The translations under genes and the position numbers were made by a program. Below, piece after piece: positions 17,713-26,135 of a stretch of DNA of 64,000 bases; the first letter of the stretch is position 1, and each line of letters starts with the position of its first letter. Below the pieces are notes generated by a model, which saw only the letters and a list, made by a program, of their open reading frames with translations, did no database searches and was not told the origin of the DNA. The stretch is taken from positions 26,585 through 90,584 of the forward strand of contig JAFEFU010000056.1 in the NCBI GenBank assembly GCA_018240425.1, in the 5' to 3' direction. Source of the DNA: Pseudomonadota bacterium (lineage in GTDB: Bacteria > Pseudomonadota > Alphaproteobacteria > Rhodobacterales > Rhodobacteraceae).

Positions 17713-18486
17713 ATGAAGGGCTGGAAGATATTTGTATTTGCCGTGCAGATGTTGCTGCAGAATTTCGCCGTGGCGGTAAGGGTTTCGGCTGTGCCCTATG
17801 TCGTTCAGGTCGGAGCCATGCTTGCCTTTGTTGGCCTGACCATGTTCAGCCCGCAGGCGGAGCAGGCTGCCTTGATCGAGGCGGGACAGTTCCCGTGGCT
17901 GGGATTTGTGGCGGTGATTGTCGTTGCGTCTGTGACAGGCGCTTGGATCGCGGTCGGATGGCATCGTTTTGTCCTCGCAGGCGAGCAACCGCGCGTCGTG
18001 CCGGCTTTCCACGGCGAACGGACCTTCGCCTACCTTGGCATCGGCTTGTTTATCGGACTCGTCGCATCTTTGGCGGCTGTGATGATGTTCGGCACGATCA
18101 TGCTTTTCGCACACTTGGTCCCTGGTCCTGGCGGGTGGGCAGCGGTTGTCGCCATGATGGTTCTGTCATTTCTGACGGTGGCCCTTGTTGTTATCATTTG
18201 TCTTCGCCTAGGCGCGACGCTGCCGGGCGTGGCCTTGCGCGAGGGGGTTCCGTTCGGAACCGGCTGGGACGCGACCAGGGGCGAGACGTGGAATATTTTG
18301 GCCCTGGCGATCATTTTCGGGGTGCTCCACGTAGCCGCCACCAAGATCGGCGAGAAGGTTTTTGGCGGGAATATCGTGCTCGGCGCCTCTTGGCAGTTTG
18401 TCATGCAGTGGGCTGTCTTGATGATCAGCCTCTCGATCCTGACCACCCTTTACGGGCACTATGTGGAAAAGCGCCCCCTGGCCTGA
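17713..18486 (+). CDS. Uncharacterised integral membrane protein
   Basis: 257 aa. About six hydrophobic segments alternate with short loops, beginning near residue 25 (VSAVPYVVQVGAMLAFVGL) and ending near 245. No catalytic motif is recognisable. ATG 17713 follows CGGAGAAC. Codon use is visibly less GC-biased than in neighbours (many TTT, ATT, TTG codons), which hints at weaker expression or later acquisition. It stands alone between rpsD and hisC. I do not recognise the family with certainty; polytopic proteins of this size and topology often carry DUF names. Confidence 0.7.
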   Translation: MKGWKIFVFAVQMLLQNFAVAVRVSAVPYVVQVGAMLAFVGLTMFSPQAEQAALIEAGQFPWLGFVAVIVVASVTGAWIAVGWHRFVLAGEQPRVVPAFHGERTFAYLGIGLFIGLVASLAAVMMFGTIMLFAHLVPGPGGWAAVVAMMVLSFLTVALVVIICLRLGATLPGVALREGVPFGTGWDATRGETWNILALAIIFGVLHVAATKIGEKVFGGNIVLGASWQFVMQWAVLMISLSILTTLYGHYVEKRPLA

Positions 18487-18501
18487 CCCCTTGCCGCAAC
18501 C

Positions 18502-18520
18502 GGCCGTCGCCTTGACGGCC
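18502..18520 (+). terminator. Stem-loop after the membrane-protein gene
   Basis: GGCCGTC (18502-18508) and GACGGCC (18514-18520) form a 7-bp stem 16 bp after the stop. There is no T-tract, so termination is uncertain. Confidence 0.35.
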
Positions 18521-18608
18521 ACAGTCGCCGCCCAATCGCCCCGCACCCCCTAGCCCAACCCCACGCCGCCCGCTAGAAGTCCCCGGACCACCGGGGAGTC
18601 GCTGCCAG

Positions 18609-19697
18609 ATGACCGATCACATCCGCCCCCAGCCGGGGATCATGGAAATTGCGCTCTATGAGGGCGGGGCTGCGCATGTGGCGGGGGTTTCGGACGCGAT
18701 CAAGCTCTCGTCGAACGAAAATCCCTTCGGCCCCTCGGACCGGGCGAAAGAGGCCTACCTGCGCGCCGTCCACAAGCTGCACCGCTATCCGGTGACCGAC
18801 CACGCGGCGCTGCGCCAGGCGATCGGCGAGGTGCACGGGCTCGATCCCCAGCGGATCGTCTGCGGGGTGGGCTCGGACGAGATCATCCATTTCCTCTGCC
18901 AGGCCTATGCCGGGCCGAAGGACGAGGTATTGTTCACCGAACACGGGTTCCTGATGTACCGGATCTCGGCGCTGGCGGCGGGGGCGACCCCGGTGTCGGT
19001 CAGGGAGCGCGACCGCACCACCGATGTCGAGGCGATCCTTGCCGCCTGCACCAAGCGCACGAAACTGGTGTTCATCGCCAACCCCAACAATCCGACCGGC
19101 ACCATGATCGGCCTGCCCGAGATCGAGAAGCTGGCCAGCGGCCTGCCGAAGGGCGCGATCCTGGTGATCGACGGGGCCTATGCCGAATATGTGCAGGGCT
19201 ATGACGGCGGGGCCGGGCTGGCGACGACGCGGGCCAACGTGTTCATGACCCGGACATTCTCGAAGATCTACGGGCTGGGCGGGCTGCGCATCGGCTGGGG
19301 CTATGGACCGCGCGCGATCATCGACGTGCTGAACCGCATCCGCGGCCCCTTCAACCTGTCGAGCACCCAGCTGGACACCGCCGAAGCCGCCGTGCGCGAC
19401 CAGGACCATGTGGCCCGCTGCCGCGAGGAGAACGGCCGGCTGCGCGCCTGGCTGGCCGAAAGCCTGGCGGAAAAGGGCGTGCCGTCCGATACTTCGACCG
19501 CGAACTTCATCCTTGCCCGCTTTGCCGACGAGGCCGAGGCGACAGCCTGCGACCAGTATCTGCAAAGCCAGGGGCTGATCGTGCGCCGGGTGGGGGGCTA
19601 TGGCCTGCCCCATTGCCTGCGCATCACCATCGGCGACGAGGCCGCCTGCCGCCGCGTCGCCCATGCCATCGGCCAGTTCAAGGGCCAGCAGGCATGA
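18609..19697 (+). CDS. hisC: Histidinol-phosphate/aromatic aminotransferase
   Basis: 362 aa, fold-type I PLP enzyme. [10 protein letters not shown] near residue 35 is the HisC start signature, [10 protein letters not shown] the mid motif, and [16 protein letters not shown] carries the PLP lysine. HisC converts imidazole-acetol phosphate to histidinol phosphate; in alphaproteobacteria the copy beside tyrC often also transaminates prephenate or aromatic oxo-acids. The stop overlaps the tyrC start (ATGA), so a role in tyrosine/phenylalanine synthesis is likely alongside histidine. Confidence 0.93.
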   Translation: MTDHIRPQPGIMEIALYEGGAAHVAGVSDAIKLSSNENPFGPSDRAKEAYLRAVHKLHRYPVTDHAALRQAIGEVHGLDPQRIVCGVGSDEIIHFLCQAYAGPKDEVLFTEHGFLMYRISALAAGATPVSVRERDRTTDVEAILAACTKRTKLVFIANPNNPTGTMIGLPEIEKLASGLPKGAILVIDGAYAEYVQGYDGGAGLATTRANVFMTRTFSKIYGLGGLRIGWGYGPRAIIDVLNRIRGPFNLSSTQLDTAEAAVRDQDHVARCREENGRLRAWLAESLAEKGVPSDTSTANFILARFADEAEATACDQYLQSQGLIVRRVGGYGLPHCLRITIGDEAACRRVAHAIGQFKGQQA

Positions 19698-20614
19698 GCC
19701 GCATCTACGAGCGGGTGGCGCTGATCGGGCTGGGGCTGATCGCCTCGTCGATGGGCCATGCGATCCGCCGGCACGGGCTGGCCGGGCATGTGGCGGGCCA
19801 CGCCAAGACCGCGGCAACGCGCGAGGCGGCGCTGGAGATCGGATTCTGCCAGTCGGTCCATGCCTCGGCGGCCGAGGCGGTGAAGGGTGCCGACCTGGTG
19901 GTGCTGGCGGTGCCGGTGGGGGCGATGGGGGCGGTGGCGGCCGAGATCGGCCCGCACCTCAAGCCGGGCGCGACCGTCACCGACGTGGGGTCGGTCAAGC
20001 AGGCGGTGGTCGAGGCGGTCGGTCCGCATCTGCCTGCGCATGTGCATTTCGTGCCCGGTCATCCGATGGCGGGGACCGAACATTCCGGCCCCCATGCGGG
20101 TTTCGCCACCCTGTTCGAGAACCGCTGGACGATCCTGACTCCGCTGGAGGCGGCCGATCCGGCGGCGGTGGCGCGGCTGAAGGCGCTGTGGGAAGGGATG
20201 GGGGCCAAGGTCGCGGCGATGGATCCGGCGCACCACGATTCGGTGGTGGCCGTGGTCAGCCACGCCCCCCACCTGATCGCCTATACGATGGTGGGGGTGG
20301 CCGACCATCTGGCGCAGGTGTCGAATTCCGAGGTCATCGAATATTCGGCGGCAGGGTTTCGTGACTTTACCCGGATCGCGGCCTCCGACCCGACCATGTG
20401 GCGCGACGTGTTCCTGACCAACCGGGAGGCGGTGCTGGACATCCTCGGCCGGTTCCACGAGGAGCTGTTCGTGTTGCAGCGGGCGATCCGCATGGGCGAC
20501 GGGCCGGCGCTGTTCGACTATTTCACCCGCACCCGCGCCATTCGCCGGGGGATCATCGAGGCCGGGCAGGATACGGCGGCCCCGGACTTCGGGCGCGGAA
20601 AGGTCCAGCCGTGA
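19694..20614 (+). CDS. tyrC: Prephenate/arogenate dehydrogenase
   Basis: 306 aa. The NAD(P)-binding motif [13 protein letters not shown] opens the protein; [26 protein letters not shown] and ENRWTILTP are TyrA/TyrC hallmarks. It oxidatively decarboxylates prephenate or arogenate in tyrosine synthesis. It is translationally coupled to hisC (ATGA) and its own stop overlaps the GTG of the next gene. Whether prephenate or arogenate is preferred cannot be read from sequence. Confidence 0.93.
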   Translation: MSRIYERVALIGLGLIASSMGHAIRRHGLAGHVAGHAKTAATREAALEIGFCQSVHASAAEAVKGADLVVLAVPVGAMGAVAAEIGPHLKPGATVTDVGSVKQAVVEAVGPHLPAHVHFVPGHPMAGTEHSGPHAGFATLFENRWTILTPLEAADPAAVARLKALWEGMGAKVAAMDPAHHDSVVAVVSHAPHLIAYTMVGVADHLAQVSNSEVIEYSAAGFRDFTRIAASDPTMWRDVFLTNREAVLDILGRFHEELFVLQRAIRMGDGPALFDYFTRTRAIRRGIIEAGQDTAAPDFGRGKVQP

Positions 20615-21501
20615 CCGGCGCCGGACGGTGGATGCTACTCGCCGGGGTGCTGGCGGGGCAGGCGGCGGGCGCGCTGCCGGCCGGACAGTCGCCGGTGCCC
20701 CCCATGCGCCCGGATGCGCCGCCGGCCGAAGCCGCTGCGCCGCTGCTCTTGGCATCGGCGGCGCCGGTCCTGCACCACCAGTCCCGGCCCGCCGCTCCTG
20801 CGGAAGGCGGGCTGGCGGCCTCGCCCCTGCCGCCGATCCGCCCGGCGGTCCTGCTCATGCCCCCGCCCGCAGCGCCGGACCGCTCGGCCCTGCCGCCGCT
20901 CCGGCCCGGCGCGGGCACCGATGCCGCGGTTCAGCCGGCCTCGGCGATTGTTCCGGCACCGCCTGCGCCCGCGCCGACCCAAGGGGCCCTCTGCGGCGAT
21001 CCGGCGCTGGCGGGCCGGCTGATCGCGCCGATCCGGGCAGGCAACAGCGCCTGCGGGCTGGAGGACGGTGTCGAGGTGACAAAGGTGGCCGGGCTCGCGC
21101 TCAGCCAGCCTGCAACCATCGACTGCCCGACCGCGCGGGCACTCAGCGGCTGGGTTCAGGGCGCGCTGCTGCCGGCGGCCCGCAAGGGCGGCATGAGCCT
21201 GGCCAAGCTCGAGATCGCCGACAGCTATGCCTGCCGGCCGCGCAACAACGTCCGCGGCAACAAGACAAGCGAGCATGGCAAGGGCCATGCGATCGACATT
21301 TCGGCCCTGGTGCTCAGGGGCGGCGACAGCGCGAATGTGCAGCGCGACTGGGGCAAGGGGGCGAAGGGCCGGCTGCTGGCTGCCGTCCGCCGCGCCGCCT
21401 GCGGCCCCTTCACCACCGTCCTTGGCCCCGGTTCGGACCGGTTCCACCGCAACCACCTGCATTTCGACACGGCGCGCGGCCGCGGCGCCTATTGCCGGTA
21501 G
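20611..21501 (+). CDS. Extensin-like C-terminal domain protein
   Basis: 296 aa from GTG 20611, which overlaps the tyrC stop (GTGA). A hydrophobic N-terminal signal (about 8-22) is followed by a Pro/Ala-rich low-complexity spacer (about 25-125). The extensin-like domain follows, with paired cysteines and motifs TSEHGKGHAIDI and NHLHFDT. Those His/Asp residues resemble metal ligands of M15-type peptidases, so a periplasmic cell-wall amidase or carboxypeptidase role is possible. The function is not established for the family. Confidence 0.85.
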   Translation: MTGAGRWMLLAGVLAGQAAGALPAGQSPVPPMRPDAPPAEAAAPLLLASAAPVLHHQSRPAAPAEGGLAASPLPPIRPAVLLMPPPAAPDRSALPPLRPGAGTDAAVQPASAIVPAPPAPAPTQGALCGDPALAGRLIAPIRAGNSACGLEDGVEVTKVAGLALSQPATIDCPTARALSGWVQGALLPAARKGGMSLAKLEIADSYACRPRNNVRGNKTSEHGKGHAIDISALVLRGGDSANVQRDWGKGAKGRLLAAVRRAACGPFTTVLGPGSDRFHRNHLHFDTARGRGAYCR

Positions 21502-21504
21502 ACC

Positions 21505-22506
21505 TCAGAACTTCGGCAGGGGCATCAGCGGCAGGGGGCCGAAGCGCACCAGCCCGTCCGACAGGGTCAGCGGCAGCTTCAGCACATCCTTTTCGCCCGA
21601 CTGGCTGGCCAGTCCCTCGAGCAGCTTCTCGATCTGCGGCGCGTTCTTCGCCGGGATGATGCCGCTGCCGACGGCAAGGCGGAAAAGCTCGCGCCAGTTG
21701 CGGGCCGAAATGTCCAGTTTTCCCCGGGCCTCGCGGTTCGCGTCGACGGTCAGGTCGCCCTTCAGATCCAGCTGCACCGGACCCCAGCCGAAATGACCGG
21801 CAATGTCGCGGACCGCCTTAAGGCTCGCAGGCTCGGTGGTCAGCGTCCGGTCAAGCGGCCGGTCAAAGGCGAGGATGGCGTCGAACTTGGCCTGATCGGC
21901 CTTGGCGGGCAGGGCGCCGGACGGATCGACGATCTTTTTCAGCGCCGGATCGACCGACAGGCCGTCGATGACCAGCGCGACCTCGTGGTCGGCGGCCGAG
22001 CCGGCCTGGCGCGAAGCGAGCAGCACCCGGTCGGCCAGAAGCGCGCCGCCCTCGGGCCGGGTCAGGCTGACCATGCGCCCGTCGAGCGTTGCATGGTCGA
22101 GGGGCAGCAGGCTGCTTGCCGCCAGATTGACGCTGGCGCGCAGGTCGTCGGAGTGAAGCGCCAGGGTCTCGGGGCCGACCGTCAGGGACTGGTCGTGCGG
22201 CCAGACCGCGATCAGGTTGTTCGGCCGGTAGGAGAGCGCGAAGAGCTGGAGGAAGGGCGCCGACCAGCCAAGCCGCCCGTCCTCGGCCATCAGGCGCGGC
22301 TGGTCGATCGTCAGGTCGAACCGCGAGGGGAAACCGGCCAGCGACACCGATCCGTAGTCGGCGCGTCCCTCGGACTTCAGCTGCGCCAGCGCCCCCTCGG
22401 CCCCTTGCAGGACATAGTGCGAACCGACGAACCAGTAGCCGGCGTAAAGCCCGGCGGCGATCGCGGTCGTCCACAGAAGTGCGCGCATCTCTGCCTCGTT
22501 TCCCAT
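21505..22506 (-). CDS. DUF2125 domain-containing protein
   Basis: 333 aa. One N-terminal membrane anchor (ALLWTTAIAAGLYAGYWFVG) precedes a long beta-rich region with LAGFPSRFDLTID and GRLGWSAPFLQLFALSYRPN, the DUF2125 signature. Members are envelope proteins of unknown function in alphaproteobacteria, somewhat AsmA-like in style. ATG 22506 and ATG 22488 are both possible. It converges on the extensin-like gene with only 3 bp between stops, and is divergent from the ChaC gene. Confidence 0.85.
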   Translation of the reverse strand: MGNEAEMRALLWTTAIAAGLYAGYWFVGSHYVLQGAEGALAQLKSEGRADYGSVSLAGFPSRFDLTIDQPRLMAEDGRLGWSAPFLQLFALSYRPNNLIAVWPHDQSLTVGPETLALHSDDLRASVNLAASSLLPLDHATLDGRMVSLTRPEGGALLADRVLLASRQAGSAADHEVALVIDGLSVDPALKKIVDPSGALPAKADQAKFDAILAFDRPLDRTLTTEPASLKAVRDIAGHFGWGPVQLDLKGDLTVDANREARGKLDISARNWRELFRLAVGSGIIPAKNAPQIEKLLEGLASQSGEKDVLKLPLTLSDGLVRFGPLPLMPLPKF

Positions 22507-22566
22507 TGCGGCCTGACCGGGTTATAGGGGAGGGGCGGGGCAAGGGCCAGACGGCGGGAACGGGGC

Positions 22567-23097
22567 ATGTGGGTCTTCGGATATGGTTCGCTGATGTGGG
22601 AGCCGGGCTTTGCCCCGGCCGAGAGGCTGGTCGCGCGGCTGACGGGCTGGCACCGGTCGTTCTGCATGCGCTCGATCCACTATCGCGGCACCCCCGGGCG
22701 GCCGGGGCTGGTCCTGGCGCTGGACCGGCAGGAAGGGGCCAGCTGCGCCGGCGTGGCCTTCCGGGTGGCCGAGGCCGAGGAAGGGCCGGTCCTTGCCTAT
22801 CTTCGGGCGCGCGAACTCGTCTCGGACGCCTACCACGAGACCGAACTGCCGGTGGAACTGGCCGATGGGCGCCGGGTCCGGGCGCTGACCTATGTGATCG
22901 ACCGGGCGCATGCGCAATATTGCGCAGGCCTCACGTCCGAGGAGCAGGCAGAGATCATCGCCCGCGCCGCCGGCCGGACCGGGACCAACGGCGACTACCT
23001 GAGAAACACGGTCGCCCACCTGGCCGACCTCGGGCTGGCCGATCCCGACCTTGTGGCGCTGGAGGCGCGGGTCCGCGCCCTGCAGGCCGGTGGCTGA
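22567..23097 (+). CDS. ChaC-type gamma-glutamylcyclotransferase
   Basis: 176 aa. The N-terminal VFGYGSLMW glycine-tyrosine loop binds the gamma-glutamyl group. RGTPGRPGLVLALD, VAFRV and the terminal GDYLRNTVAHL are ChaC features. Such enzymes cut glutathione into Cys-Gly and 5-oxoproline in the cytoplasm. The gene is divergent from DUF2125 (60 bp). No link to the distant hyuAB oxoprolinase-like genes can be shown. Confidence 0.88.
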   Translation: MWVFGYGSLMWEPGFAPAERLVARLTGWHRSFCMRSIHYRGTPGRPGLVLALDRQEGASCAGVAFRVAEAEEGPVLAYLRARELVSDAYHETELPVELADGRRVRALTYVIDRAHAQYCAGLTSEEQAEIIARAAGRTGTNGDYLRNTVAHLADLGLADPDLVALEARVRALQAGG

Positions 23098-23172
23098 GTG
23101 CTTGGCAGGGGCGGAGCCTGCCCCTATTGTGCGCGACGGCAAGGGCGGATCGCCCGCAATGGACAAGCCTTG

Positions 23173-24384
23173 ATGGACAAGCCCGTACGCGCCTCGGCGC
23201 CCTTCTTCTCGCAGCCGGTGCGGCAGATCGCGATGATGCTGATCGTGTCGGTCCTGGTCTCGGTCGGCACCTATCTGGTCTTCTGGAAGATCTGGCCGGT
23301 GGTCCTGGACAATCCCTGGCTGAACGGGCTGATCTTCGCGGTCTTTGCCATCGGCATCGTCACCTGCTTCTGGCAGGTGGCGCAGCTTGTCACCTCGGTC
23401 CACTGGATCGAGGGGTTCGCCGCCAGCCGGCCGGGACACGAGGCGACCGAGCCGCCGCGCCTCCTCGTCCCCTTGGCCGCCCTTCTGCGGTCGCGCGGCA
23501 GCCGGGGCGGGCATATTTCCTCGTCCGCGGCGCGCTCGATCCTCGATTCGGTCTCGACCAGGGTGGAAGAGGCGCGCGACATCACCCGCTATCTGACCAA
23601 CCTTCTGATTTTCCTTGGACTTCTCGGCACGCTCTACGGCCTGTCAACCACGGTTCCGGCGGTGGTGGACACGATCCGGGCGCTGGCGCCAAAGCAGGGC
23701 GAGAGTAGCGCCGAGGTCTTTTCCAAGCTGATGACGGGCCTCGAGTCGCAACTGGGCGGCATGGGAACCGCCTTTTCCTCGTCGCTTCTCGGCCTTGCCG
23801 GGTCGCTGGTCGTCGGGCTTCTGGAACTGTTCGCCAGCCACGGGCAGAACCGCTTTTACGGCGAACTCGAGGAATGGCTTTCCAGCTTCACCCGGCTGGC
23901 GGTGGCGGGCAGCGAGGGGGACGGAGACGGTCCGCGCGCGGTGATCGCGGCGCTGGCCGATCATCTCGAGGACCAGGCCGATTTCTTCCGCGACATCCGC
24001 GACCGGGCCATGACCGACCACGAGCGGACCGAGGCGGGGCTTGCGGCGCTGGCCGAGGCGATCCGCGCCCTGTCCGAACGGCTGGATGCCGGCATGGGCG
24101 CCACGGCCGACACGTTCGCGCGCATGGCCAAGGGGCAGGACCGGCTGGCCGATGTGCTGACCGCGGCGGTGACGGGCAGCGAGGGCGGCGCGGTCACGGC
24201 CGACGCCGAAAGCCGGATGCGGCTCCGGTCGATCGACACGCAGATGCTGCGCCTGCTCGAGGAGGTGGCGGCGGGCCGGCAGGAGGCCCTGGGCGATCTG
24301 CGCGCCGATCTCGCGCAACTGACGCGCGCGGTGCGCGGTCTCCAGGGGCTGGCCGACAGCGCCGCCCGTCCCGGACGCGGCTGA
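23173..24384 (+). CDS. MotA/TolQ/ExbB-like membrane protein
   Basis: 403 aa. Two membrane segments near the N-terminus (about 18-38 and 50-70) and two more (about 135-160, LLIFLGLLGTLYGL, and about 205-225, SSLLGLAGSLVVGLLEL) match the proton-channel fold. A long charged, partly helical C-terminal region follows. Such proteins form pentamers around a MotB/ExbD/TolR partner, here the next gene (1-bp gap). ATG 23173 is chosen for fit; the frame is open further upstream. The process driven by this motor-like pair is unknown. Confidence 0.82.
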   Translation: MDKPVRASAPFFSQPVRQIAMMLIVSVLVSVGTYLVFWKIWPVVLDNPWLNGLIFAVFAIGIVTCFWQVAQLVTSVHWIEGFAASRPGHEATEPPRLLVPLAALLRSRGSRGGHISSSAARSILDSVSTRVEEARDITRYLTNLLIFLGLLGTLYGLSTTVPAVVDTIRALAPKQGESSAEVFSKLMTGLESQLGGMGTAFSSSLLGLAGSLVVGLLELFASHGQNRFYGELEEWLSSFTRLAVAGSEGDGDGPRAVIAALADHLEDQADFFRDIRDRAMTDHERTEAGLAALAEAIRALSERLDAGMGATADTFARMAKGQDRLADVLTAAVTGSEGGAVTADAESRMRLRSIDTQMLRLLEEVAAGRQEALGDLRADLAQLTRAVRGLQGLADSAARPGRG

Positions 24385-24385
24385 C

Positions 24386-25708
24386 ATGGCGGGTCTCGGG
24401 CGCAAGGGACAGTCGGCGGCGATCTGGCCGGGGTTTCTCGACCTGATGACCTCGCTGGTCATGGTGCTGATGTTCGTGCTGACCGTGTTCATGATCGTCC
24501 AGTTCGCGCTGCGCGACACGATCAACAACAAGGAAAGCGAGCTGGCCGACCTGAACAGCCAGCTGGCGGGCCTGGCCCGGTCGCTGGGGCTGGAACAGCA
24601 GAAAAGCGCGGGGCTGGAAGCGCAGGTCGCGCAACTGACCGCGGGCCTTGCCGAAAAGGCTGCGGCGCTTGATGCGGCGGGGGCGCGGATCGGTGGCTTC
24701 GAGGCGCAGGTGGCGGGCCTGATCGCCGAGGCGGCCAAGCGCAGCGCCGAGTTGCAGGCGACCCAGGCCGACCGCGACAAGGCCGCGGCCGATGCCGCGG
24801 CGCTGACCCTCTCGCTCGAGGCCGAGAGCAAGAAGGCCGAGGAGACGCTGACGCTGCTGGCCGCCGCCGAGGCGGCGCGCAAGCAGCTGGACGCGGCGCA
24901 GGCGGCGAGCCTGAGCGAGGCCGAGCGGCAGAAGGCGCTGCTGGCGGCGGCCGACCAGGCGCTGTCGCAGGAAAAGTCGGTGTCGGCCGAGGGCGCGCGG
25001 CGGCTCGCGCTGCTGAATGAGCAGGTGGCGGCGCTGCGCCAGCAGTTGCAGTCGCTGCAGGGGCTGCTCGACGCCTCGGCCGCCCGCGATGCGGCCAGCA
25101 AGGTCCAGATCGAGGCGCTTGGCAGCCAGCTGAATTCGGCCCTGGCCGAGGCGGCATCCGAGCAGAAACGCCGGGCCGATCTCGAGGCGGCCGAACGCGC
25201 CCGGCTTGCGGCCGAGGCGGCAAGCCTGAAGGACGAGGCGACGCAGCTGGCCAAGTATCGGTCGGAGTTCTTTGGCAAGCTGTCCGAGGTGCTGGCCGGC
25301 CGGCCCGGCGTGCGGGTGGTGGGCGACCGCTTCGTCTTTTCCTCGGAAGTGCTGTTCCAGCCGGCCTCGGCGGACCTCTCGCCCGAGGGCAAGGCGCAGA
25401 TCGCCGGAGTGGTCAAGACCCTGCAGGAGGTCGCGGCGGCGATCCCGCCCGACCTACCCTGGATCATCCGCGTCGACGGCCACACCGACGATGTGCCCCT
25501 GAACCCAGGCGGCCGCTATGCCGACAACTGGGAACTGAGCCAGGCCCGGGCGCTCTCGGTGGTGCGCTACATGCAGGACGACCTGGGATTCCCGCCCGAG
25601 CGGCTGGCGGCGGCGGGGTTCGGGCAGTATCAGCCGGTCGCAACCGGCGACACGCCCGAGGCCCGCGCCCAGAACCGGCGGATCGAGTTGAAGCTGACGG
25701 ATCGGTAG
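24386..25708 (+). CDS. MotB/OmpA-like peptidoglycan-binding protein with long coiled coil
   Basis: 440 aa. A single membrane segment with an Asp at its start (FLDLMTSLVMVLMFVLTVFM, about 17-36) resembles the proton-carrying helix of MotB/ExbD. Residues about 50-290 are Ala/Glu/Leu-rich heptads, a very long coiled coil. The C-terminal OmpA/MotB domain carries VLFQPASADLSPEGKAQI, RVDGHTDDVPL and AQNRRIELKL, which bind peptidoglycan. With the upstream ExbB-like protein it should couple ion flow to a force across the periplasm. The coiled coil may act as a lever or spacer. Confidence 0.85.
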   Translation: MAGLGRKGQSAAIWPGFLDLMTSLVMVLMFVLTVFMIVQFALRDTINNKESELADLNSQLAGLARSLGLEQQKSAGLEAQVAQLTAGLAEKAAALDAAGARIGGFEAQVAGLIAEAAKRSAELQATQADRDKAAADAAALTLSLEAESKKAEETLTLLAAAEAARKQLDAAQAASLSEAERQKALLAAADQALSQEKSVSAEGARRLALLNEQVAALRQQLQSLQGLLDASAARDAASKVQIEALGSQLNSALAEAASEQKRRADLEAAERARLAAEAASLKDEATQLAKYRSEFFGKLSEVLAGRPGVRVVGDRFVFSSEVLFQPASADLSPEGKAQIAGVVKTLQEVAAAIPPDLPWIIRVDGHTDDVPLNPGGRYADNWELSQARALSVVRYMQDDLGFPPERLAAAGFGQYQPVATGDTPEARAQNRRIELKLTDR

Positions 25709-25716
25709 GGGGGCGG

Positions 25717-26091
25717 ATGAACCTTTTGTCCGAGATCCTCTCCTGCGAACAAGCCGTGTGGGAGGCGCTGGTCAAGGGAGATGCTGCCGCCGACCATGCC
25801 ATGCTTGCCGAGGAGTTTCTTGGCGTTTACCCCGACGGCTATGGCGACCGTGGCGGGCATGCCGGACAGCTTGCGTCGGGGCCGACGGTCGCCGCTTATG
25901 AACTGTGCGAGGTGCGTATCCTGGCCGTTGGCCCGGACACGGCAATGCTGGTCTACAAGGCCCGTTACCGGCGCACCGGCCGCGGGGCGGAGGAGGCCAT
26001 GTATGTGAGCTCACTCTGGCAAAGGCGAAACGGGCGCTGGCTGAATCTTTTCAGCCAAGACACGCCCGCCGCGGGCATTGCCGTTCCCTGA
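25717..26091 (+). CDS. NTF2-like / DUF4440 family protein
   Basis: 124 aa. Helix 1 (LSEILSCEQAVWEALVKGDAAAD) and the final strand pair (SSLWQRRNGRWLNLFSQDTP) fit the DUF4440 type of NTF2-like protein. Function is unknown for most members. It starts 8 bp after the MotB-like gene and may be co-transcribed. It converges on clpA. Confidence 0.75.
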   Translation: MNLLSEILSCEQAVWEALVKGDAAADHAMLAEEFLGVYPDGYGDRGGHAGQLASGPTVAAYELCEVRILAVGPDTAMLVYKARYRRTGRGAEEAMYVSSLWQRRNGRWLNLFSQDTPAAGIAVP

Positions 26092-26135
26092 CTGCGGCGG
26101 CGCCCAGAAGCGGGCGACGCGCCGGTTCCCGTCGC

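Noticed and set aside
22567..23097. Link between ChaC (5-oxoproline producer) and hyuAB (oxoprolinase-like)
   Set aside because: The genes are about 16 kb apart, in different operons with no shared signal, so a functional link is not supported.
23173..25708. Zorya-type anti-phage motor (ZorA/ZorB)
   Set aside because: The fold pair is similar, but no zorC, zorD or zorE-like gene is adjacent, and the long coiled coil is in the OmpA partner, not the channel subunit.
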